From positions 1 through 64,000 of the forward strand of contig CAAGGR010000115.1 in NCBI GenBank assembly GCA_900769445.1: 64,000 bases of DNA, read 5' to 3'. The DNA is from an uncultured Alistipes sp. (GTDB taxonomy: Bacteria; Bacteroidota; Bacteroidia; Bacteroidales; Rikenellaceae). Positions within the stretch are counted from its first letter, which is position 1. Each line of letters starts with the position of its first letter. The notes beneath the pieces were generated by a model that saw only the letters and a list, made by a program, of their open reading frames with translations, had not been told where the DNA came from and did not search any database. Positions 60,231-64,000 of the stretch are shown one piece after another. A program made the translations under genes and the position numbers.

Positions 60231-60261
60231 GAGGCTGTCCAACAACCGTTGAACAGCCTCT
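60231..60261 (-). terminator. Terminator of the aldolase gene
   Basis: AGAGGCTGT-C-CAAC pairs with GTTG-A-ACAGCCTCT. It lies 22 bp after the aldolase stop codon on the minus strand. Confidence 0.75.
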
Positions 60262-60283
60262 ATTCGTTGCTCCTACTTAAGGA

Positions 60284-61282
60284 TTAAGCCTTGTTGTCTG
60301 AGCCAAGAACCTCCTTAATCTTGTGGATGTAGAGCTTCTTCATATTGTCGCGAGCAGGGCCCAAATACTTACGTGGGTCGAACTCTGCAGGCTTCTGAGC
60401 AAATACCTCGCGTACAGCTGCTGTCATAGCAAGACGAGAGTCAGAGTCGATGTTAATCTTGCAAACTGCGCTCTCTGATGCCTTGCGAAGCTGCTCCTCA
60501 GGAATACCTACTGCAGCCTTCAATGCACCACCATACTTGTTGATAGTGTCTACCTCATCCTGTGGTACTGATGATGAGCCGTGAAGTACAATAGGGAAGC
60601 CTGGAAGCTGCTCCTCGATAGCTGCCAATACGTCGAATGCCAATGGTGGAGGAAGAAGACGGCCAGTCTCTGGGTCAAGAGTACACTGCTCTGGAGTGAA
60701 CTTGAAAGCACCGTGTGAAGTACCGATAGAGATAGCAAGTGAATCGCAACCAGTCTTAGTTACGAAGTCAACAACCTCCTCTGGCTTAGTGTAGTGGCTC
60801 TCCTCAGCAGATACCTCATCCTCAACACCTGCCAATACGCCAAGCTCGCCCTCTACAGTTACGTCGAACTGGTGAGCGTACTCAACAACCCTCTTTGTAA
60901 GAGCTACGTTCTCATCGTATGGAAGGTGTGAACCATCAATCATCACTGATGAGAAGCCCATGTCGATACAGCTCTTGCAAGTCTCGAAGCTATCACCGTG
61001 GTCGAGGTGAAGCACGATCTGTGGCTTCTCCCAACCAAGCTCCTTAGCATACTCAACAGCACCCTCAGCCATATAGCGAAGAAGTGTCTGGTTAGCATAC
61101 TGGCGCGCGCCCTTAGATACCTGAAGGATAACTGGAGACTTTGTCTCTGCTGCAGCCATAACGATAGCCTGCAACTGCTCCATATTGTTGAAGTTGAACG
61201 CTGGGATAGCATAGCCACCATCTACAGCCTTCTTGAACATCTCGCGTGTGTTTACGAGACCCAAATCCTTGTAATTGATCAT
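60284..61282 (-). CDS. Class II fructose-bisphosphate aldolase
   Basis: Zinc-dependent aldol cleavage of fructose 1,6-bisphosphate in glycolysis and the reverse in gluconeogenesis. The 332 residues have IPAFNFNNMEQLQAIVMAA, VLHLDHGDSFETC (catalytic Asp and zinc His), SVMIDGSHLPYDENV, EGELGVLAGVED, GTSHGAFKF and VLHGSSSVP. Related tagatose-bisphosphate aldolases share these motifs, but length and housekeeping context favour the fructose enzyme. Single gene; -7 box TATCTTTG (minus strand, 61345-61352) upstream. Confidence 0.93.
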   Translation of the reverse strand: MINYKDLGLVNTREMFKKAVDGGYAIPAFNFNNMEQLQAIVMAAAETKSPVILQVSKGARQYANQTLLRYMAEGAVEYAKELGWEKPQIVLHLDHGDSFETCKSCIDMGFSSVMIDGSHLPYDENVALTKRVVEYAHQFDVTVEGELGVLAGVEDEVSAEESHYTKPEEVVDFVTKTGCDSLAISIGTSHGAFKFTPEQCTLDPETGRLLPPPLAFDVLAAIEEQLPGFPIVLHGSSSVPQDEVDTINKYGGALKAAVGIPEEQLRKASESAVCKINIDSDSRLAMTAAVREVFAQKPAEFDPRKYLGPARDNMKKLYIHKIKEVLGSDNKA

Positions 61283-61344
61283 ATTACAAATTCTATTTAG
61301 TTATTAAAAAATGTCCGATTTATGCTTGTTAAGCAATTACAGTG

Positions 61345-61352
61345 CAAAGATA
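61345..61352 (-). promoter_or_regulatory. -7 box of the aldolase gene
   Basis: TATCTTTG on the minus strand, about 62 bp before the start codon; no clear -33 element. Confidence 0.5.
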
Positions 61353-61471
61353 ATAAAATTTTTTATAATTATCCTAAGCATTTTGAATAAATATCCACTA
61401 TTTCCATTTCGCTATGAAAACATATAGGCATAGACTTTGCTTTAGTAGAGCGGTGAATTATCTAAGCGACT

Positions 61472-62374
61472 ATGTTGAAGGCTCGTAATGCATATATTGC
61501 GCTCATATTTTGTAATATCGTTTGGGCGTGTGATTATCCCTTTTATAACCTTGTCTTGGGTCGATATATCTCGCCTATGGCGATGGTTACAGCCTCGTTG
61601 CTAATAGCGGCACTCTTCTCGTTAGTGCCTATGTTGTGGGAGCCACGCGAAAGGGTAGCACCGAGCGATAGACTCAAAATCTTTGGCGCTGCGATGCTTA
61701 TGGGTGTAGCGCGTAAGCTCTGTATGATGTTTGGCCTTACACATACATCTCCCATAGATGGCTCTATTATTGGTACAACGACTCCATTATTGGTGCTTAT
61801 TCTCTCGGTTATAGTAGGTGTAGACCGCTTTTCGAAGATGAAGGTGTTTGGTCTTTTGCTTGGTATGATGGGTACGTTGGCGATAATCCTTTCGAGCGGG
61901 AGCAGTCTCCATACTCAGTCGAGCGTATGGGGTAATATGTTGATATTTATATCGTCGTGTGTGTCGGCATCCTATATGGTGCTATGTAAGAGGTTGGTGG
62001 GTAAGTATCGCGTAACGACGGTGCTACGCTGGATATACTGCGCCTCGGCATTTGTGATGCTGCCGATAGGGGTTGATGATATGTTGATGATTGACTTCTC
62101 AGGGATGGATACAAAGATTTTGTTAGCTTCGCTCTTCGTATTGATAGTGCCTACGTATCTGCCCAATCTTCTGCTTAACTACTCGCTTCGCAGCATTGCA
62201 CCTACGGCATCGAGCATCTATGCCTATATTCAACCCGTCGTGGCAGTGGGCTTGTCTGTGGCGATGAAGTTGGATAAGTTGCACCCCGACACGCTTATCT
62301 TTGCTATTGTGATATTTATCGGTGTGGCGCTTGTGGTTGGGGCTTATCAGAAAGAGCTAAATGTACATAAATAA
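61472..62374 (+). CDS. EamA/DMT-superfamily transporter
   Basis: A 300-residue protein with about ten transmembrane helices forming two EamA repeats; the first repeat ends near residue 135 and the second starts with SSVWGNMLIFISSCVSASYMVLCKRLVG. The conserved proline-containing segment APTASSIYAYIQPVVAVGLS is characteristic of the family. Substrates are metabolites or amino acids and cannot be predicted. Convergent with the Hc1-like gene across a shared terminator. Confidence 0.88.
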   Translation: MLKARNAYIALIFCNIVWACDYPFYNLVLGRYISPMAMVTASLLIAALFSLVPMLWEPRERVAPSDRLKIFGAAMLMGVARKLCMMFGLTHTSPIDGSIIGTTTPLLVLILSVIVGVDRFSKMKVFGLLLGMMGTLAIILSSGSSLHTQSSVWGNMLIFISSCVSASYMVLCKRLVGKYRVTTVLRWIYCASAFVMLPIGVDDMLMIDFSGMDTKILLASLFVLIVPTYLPNLLLNYSLRSIAPTASSIYAYIQPVVAVGLSVAMKLDKLHPDTLIFAIVIFIGVALVVGAYQKELNVHK

Positions 62375-62377
62375 AAA

Positions 62378-62405
62378 TTGAGGTTGTTCAAACGAACAAC
62401 CTCAA
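62378..62405. terminator. Bidirectional terminator
   Basis: TTGAGGTTGTTC and GAACAACCTCAA form a 12-bp perfect stem with an AAAC loop between two converging genes. Confidence 0.85.
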
Positions 62406-62427
62406 TCTATCTATAATCGGAAGTAGA

Positions 62428-62604
62428 TTATTTCTTAGCCTCCTCAACAGAAACCTTGCGGAACTCCTTCAAAAGCTTTGTAAGCTCCAAAGCTGCCTTA
62501 CGAGCGCGAGTACCTGCTGCCTTATTATTCTTCTCTACCTGCAAACCTGCATCCTTTGCAAAAGCCTCATACTGAGCTGCAATGTTTTCTACTAATGTCT
62601 TCAT
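62428..62604 (-). CDS. Histone H1-like (Hc1 family) protein
   Basis: A 58-residue basic protein read on the minus strand, starting MKTLVENIAAQYEAFAKDAG and ending EFRKVSVEEAKK. The middle part, VEKNNKAAGTRARKAALELTKLLK, matches the Hc1-like family common in Bacteroidetes, small relatives of chlamydial histone H1 that are thought to bind DNA. Its start is supported by a -7 box TAACTTTG (minus strand, 62636-62643) with an upstream ATTG at the expected 19-bp distance. It is below the length at which automatic ORF calling usually stops. Confidence 0.9.
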   Translation of the reverse strand: MKTLVENIAAQYEAFAKDAGLQVEKNNKAAGTRARKAALELTKLLKEFRKVSVEEAKK

Positions 62605-62770
62605 ATTATTAAAAATTAAGTGATTGTTCCTTATGCAAAGTTAAGAATTATTATTTCATTTGCAATAGTTTTTGTTAAATTTTTCCTCTAAATGTGTAAT
62701 TTTTCGATATTTTATCCTGTGAAATTTCAAAGTTGTGCTTTTATAGGCAAAAAATAACCATTTTTAGGGA

Positions 62771-62801
62771 TTGCCCCCATCGTAAGAAAAAGCTACCTTT
62801 G
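62771..62801 (+). promoter_or_regulatory. Promoter of feoAB
   Basis: TTG (62771-62773), 20 bp, TACCTTTG (62794-62801). The ATG is 37 bp on. No convincing Fur box was seen. Confidence 0.65.
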
Positions 62802-62837
62802 TCGCGAATTATATAAAATTCAAAACAGCTTCTAAGT

Positions 62838-64000
62838 ATGAGGTTAAGCGATTTGAAAACAGGGGAGACGGCTACTGTGGTCAAGGTACTTGGCTATGGT
62901 GGTTTCCGTCGTCGTATAATGGAGATGGGTTTTGTGCGTGGACAGGAGGTAACAGTAATTCTCGATGCGCCACTCAAAGATCCTATCGAGTATCATATCA
63001 TGGGCTACGACATATCGCTACGTCGTAAGGAGGCGGAGATGATCGTGGTGATGACACGTGAGGAGGCAAGCAAGCTTGTCGCAATGGATGATTCAACCCT
63101 CATAGATAGTGAGGATATTGTATCGCAGGCTATTGATACTACACACAACCATATAACCATCGGCTTGGTGGGTAATCCTAATTCTGGTAAGACCTCGCTA
63201 TTTAATACCCTCTGTGGTCGCAGTGAGCATGTGGGTAACTATAGTGGTGTTACGGTAGATGCAAAGCGTGGTACGCTGCATTACAAGGGGTACACCATTG
63301 AGGTTACCGATCTGCCTGGAACATACGCCCTCTCGGCATACTCGCCAGAGGAGGTATATGTGCGTCGCCACCTTATCAACAATCCACCAGATGTTATTGT
63401 AAATACCGTTGTGGCTTCGAACTTGGAGCGCAATCTATATCTTACAACCGAGCTTATTGACATAAGCCCAAAGATGGTCGTCGCGCTTAATATGTACGAT
63501 GAGTTGGAGCGCAGTGGAGCTAAGTTTGACCACGAGGCTCTGGGTAAGATGGTTGGTATTCCTATCGTGCCAGTGGTGTCTACTACTGGAGTAGGTATTG
63601 AAAACCTCTTGGAGTCGGTAATTGAGGTCTATGAAAACCGCAACCAGAGTGTGCGACATATACACATCGGCTACGGTACGGTTATAGAGGAAAATCTTGA
63701 GCAGCTAAATGCCGATATGCGTCAGCACCGTGAGGAACTTGTTGCCTACTTCCCACCACGCTACTATGCGCTAAAGCTTATCGAGGGCGATAAGGAGATT
63801 AAGTCGCTGTTGGAGTCTGCGCCACACTACGATAGATGGGTGAAGATGGCCGATACTGCGCGTGTGGAGATTGAGCAGGCTCTTGGCGAGGATATCGAGA
63901 CTGCGCTTGCAGGACAGAAGTATGGCTTTATATCTGGTGCGCTGAAGGAGACCTACGAGGCCTCGGAGCGTAAGCGCAACACTATAGGCGATAAGATTGA
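62838..64000 (+). CDS. feoB: FeoA-FeoB fusion, ferrous iron transporter (3' end outside window)
   Basis: The frame runs from the ATG at 62838 to the window end with no stop (387 complete codons). Residues 1 to about 75 are a FeoA-like SH3 domain (MRLSDLKTGETATVVKVLGYGG, RRIMEMGFVRGQEVTVI, APLKDPIEYHIMGYDISLRRKEA). After a linker, the G domain of FeoB begins near residue 110: G1 GNPNSGKTSLFN, G2 region around GNYSGVTVDAK, G3 DLPGTY, G4 NMYD. Then a helical GDI-like domain; the membrane part lies beyond the window. In the whole protein GTP hydrolysis drives or gates Fe(II) uptake. The FeoA/FeoB fusion is common in Bacteroidetes. Confidence 0.93.
   Translation, partial: MRLSDLKTGETATVVKVLGYGGFRRRIMEMGFVRGQEVTVILDAPLKDPIEYHIMGYDISLRRKEAEMIVVMTREEASKLVAMDDSTLIDSEDIVSQAIDTTHNHITIGLVGNPNSGKTSLFNTLCGRSEHVGNYSGVTVDAKRGTLHYKGYTIEVTDLPGTYALSAYSPEEVYVRRHLINNPPDVIVNTVVASNLERNLYLTTELIDISPKMVVALNMYDELERSGAKFDHEALGKMVGIPIVPVVSTTGVGIENLLESVIEVYENRNQSVRHIHIGYGTVIEENLEQLNADMRQHREELVAYFPPRYYALKLIEGDKEIKSLLESAPHYDRWVKMADTARVEIEQALGEDIETALAGQKYGFISGALKETYEASERKRNTIGDKI

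Overview
The window looks like a chromosomal segment from an anaerobic gut-type member of the Bacteroidales. Four things point there: promoters fit the Bacteroidetes pattern (a -7 box TAnnTTTG about 19-20 bp behind a TTTG or TTG) with weak or absent Shine-Dalgarno sequences; there are several SPII lipoproteins with Fn3/BACON-like domains; there is a TonB-receptor plus PnuT thiamine locus under a TPP riboswitch; and there are Bacteroidetes-typical small families (DUF5606, an Hc1-like histone, a FeoA-FeoB fusion). Rikenellaceae/Alistipes relatives are a possibility, but I cannot fix the genus. I see no prophage, integrase, transposase, CRISPR array or rRNA.

Layout. 1-716: three tandem copies of a hairpin repeat and a C-rich tract. 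717-2120: lipoprotein. 2121-2536: terminators and a 209-bp element with terminal inverted repeats. 2537-6245: deoD, a cysteine-desulfidase-family gene and an aldehyde dehydrogenase. 6309-9706: mutS and a co-transcribed membrane protein. 9708-13621 (minus): a BASS-like transporter and a large amidase. 13742-21205: dapB, lepB, YigZ-like, uvrA, M16 peptidase and O-methyltransferase, packed head to tail and ending in a strong terminator. 21250-22673 (minus): NfeD/SPFH pair. 22875-30510: a Dabb protein, a hairpin repeat, then the histidine-utilisation operon (ftcD-fchA fusion, hutU, hutH, hutI) and a nitroreductase lipoprotein. 30620-38114: uvrB, DUF5606, ispE, YgjP-like, rlmB, an ABC-F ATPase and rpe. 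38228-41240: TPP riboswitch, TonB receptor and PnuT-like transporter. 41282-54503: a structured leader ending in an intrinsic terminator, followed by ten purine/one-carbon genes (purE, purL, purC, purF, purM, purN, purH, purD, folD, purB). 54504-55527: about 1 kb of repeat-rich noncoding DNA. 55528-59929: a lipoprotein and ion channel (minus), then two surface-type lipoproteins (plus). 60074-60147: tRNA-Met(CAT). 60284-62374: class II aldolase (minus) and an EamA transporter (plus). 62428-62604: an Hc1-like protein (minus). 62838 to the end: FeoAB, cut by the window edge.

Metabolic logic. The hut operon converts histidine to glutamate and passes the formimino carbon to tetrahydrofolate. FolD, inside the purine cluster, interconverts the resulting folates and can supply the formyl donor that PurN and PurH consume. 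PurK and PurA are not in the window.

Most notable. (1) The roughly 215-nt leader before purE combines a nested long-range RNA structure, a 49-codon ORF and a perfect terminator hairpin, and is a candidate purine-responsive attenuator or riboswitch. (2) A family of modular hairpin repeats sits at operon ends, with conserved arms, changing but self-complementary stems and a conserved apical loop. (3) A 400-bp noncoding element at 54895-55294 is bounded by 47-bp near-perfect inverted repeats.
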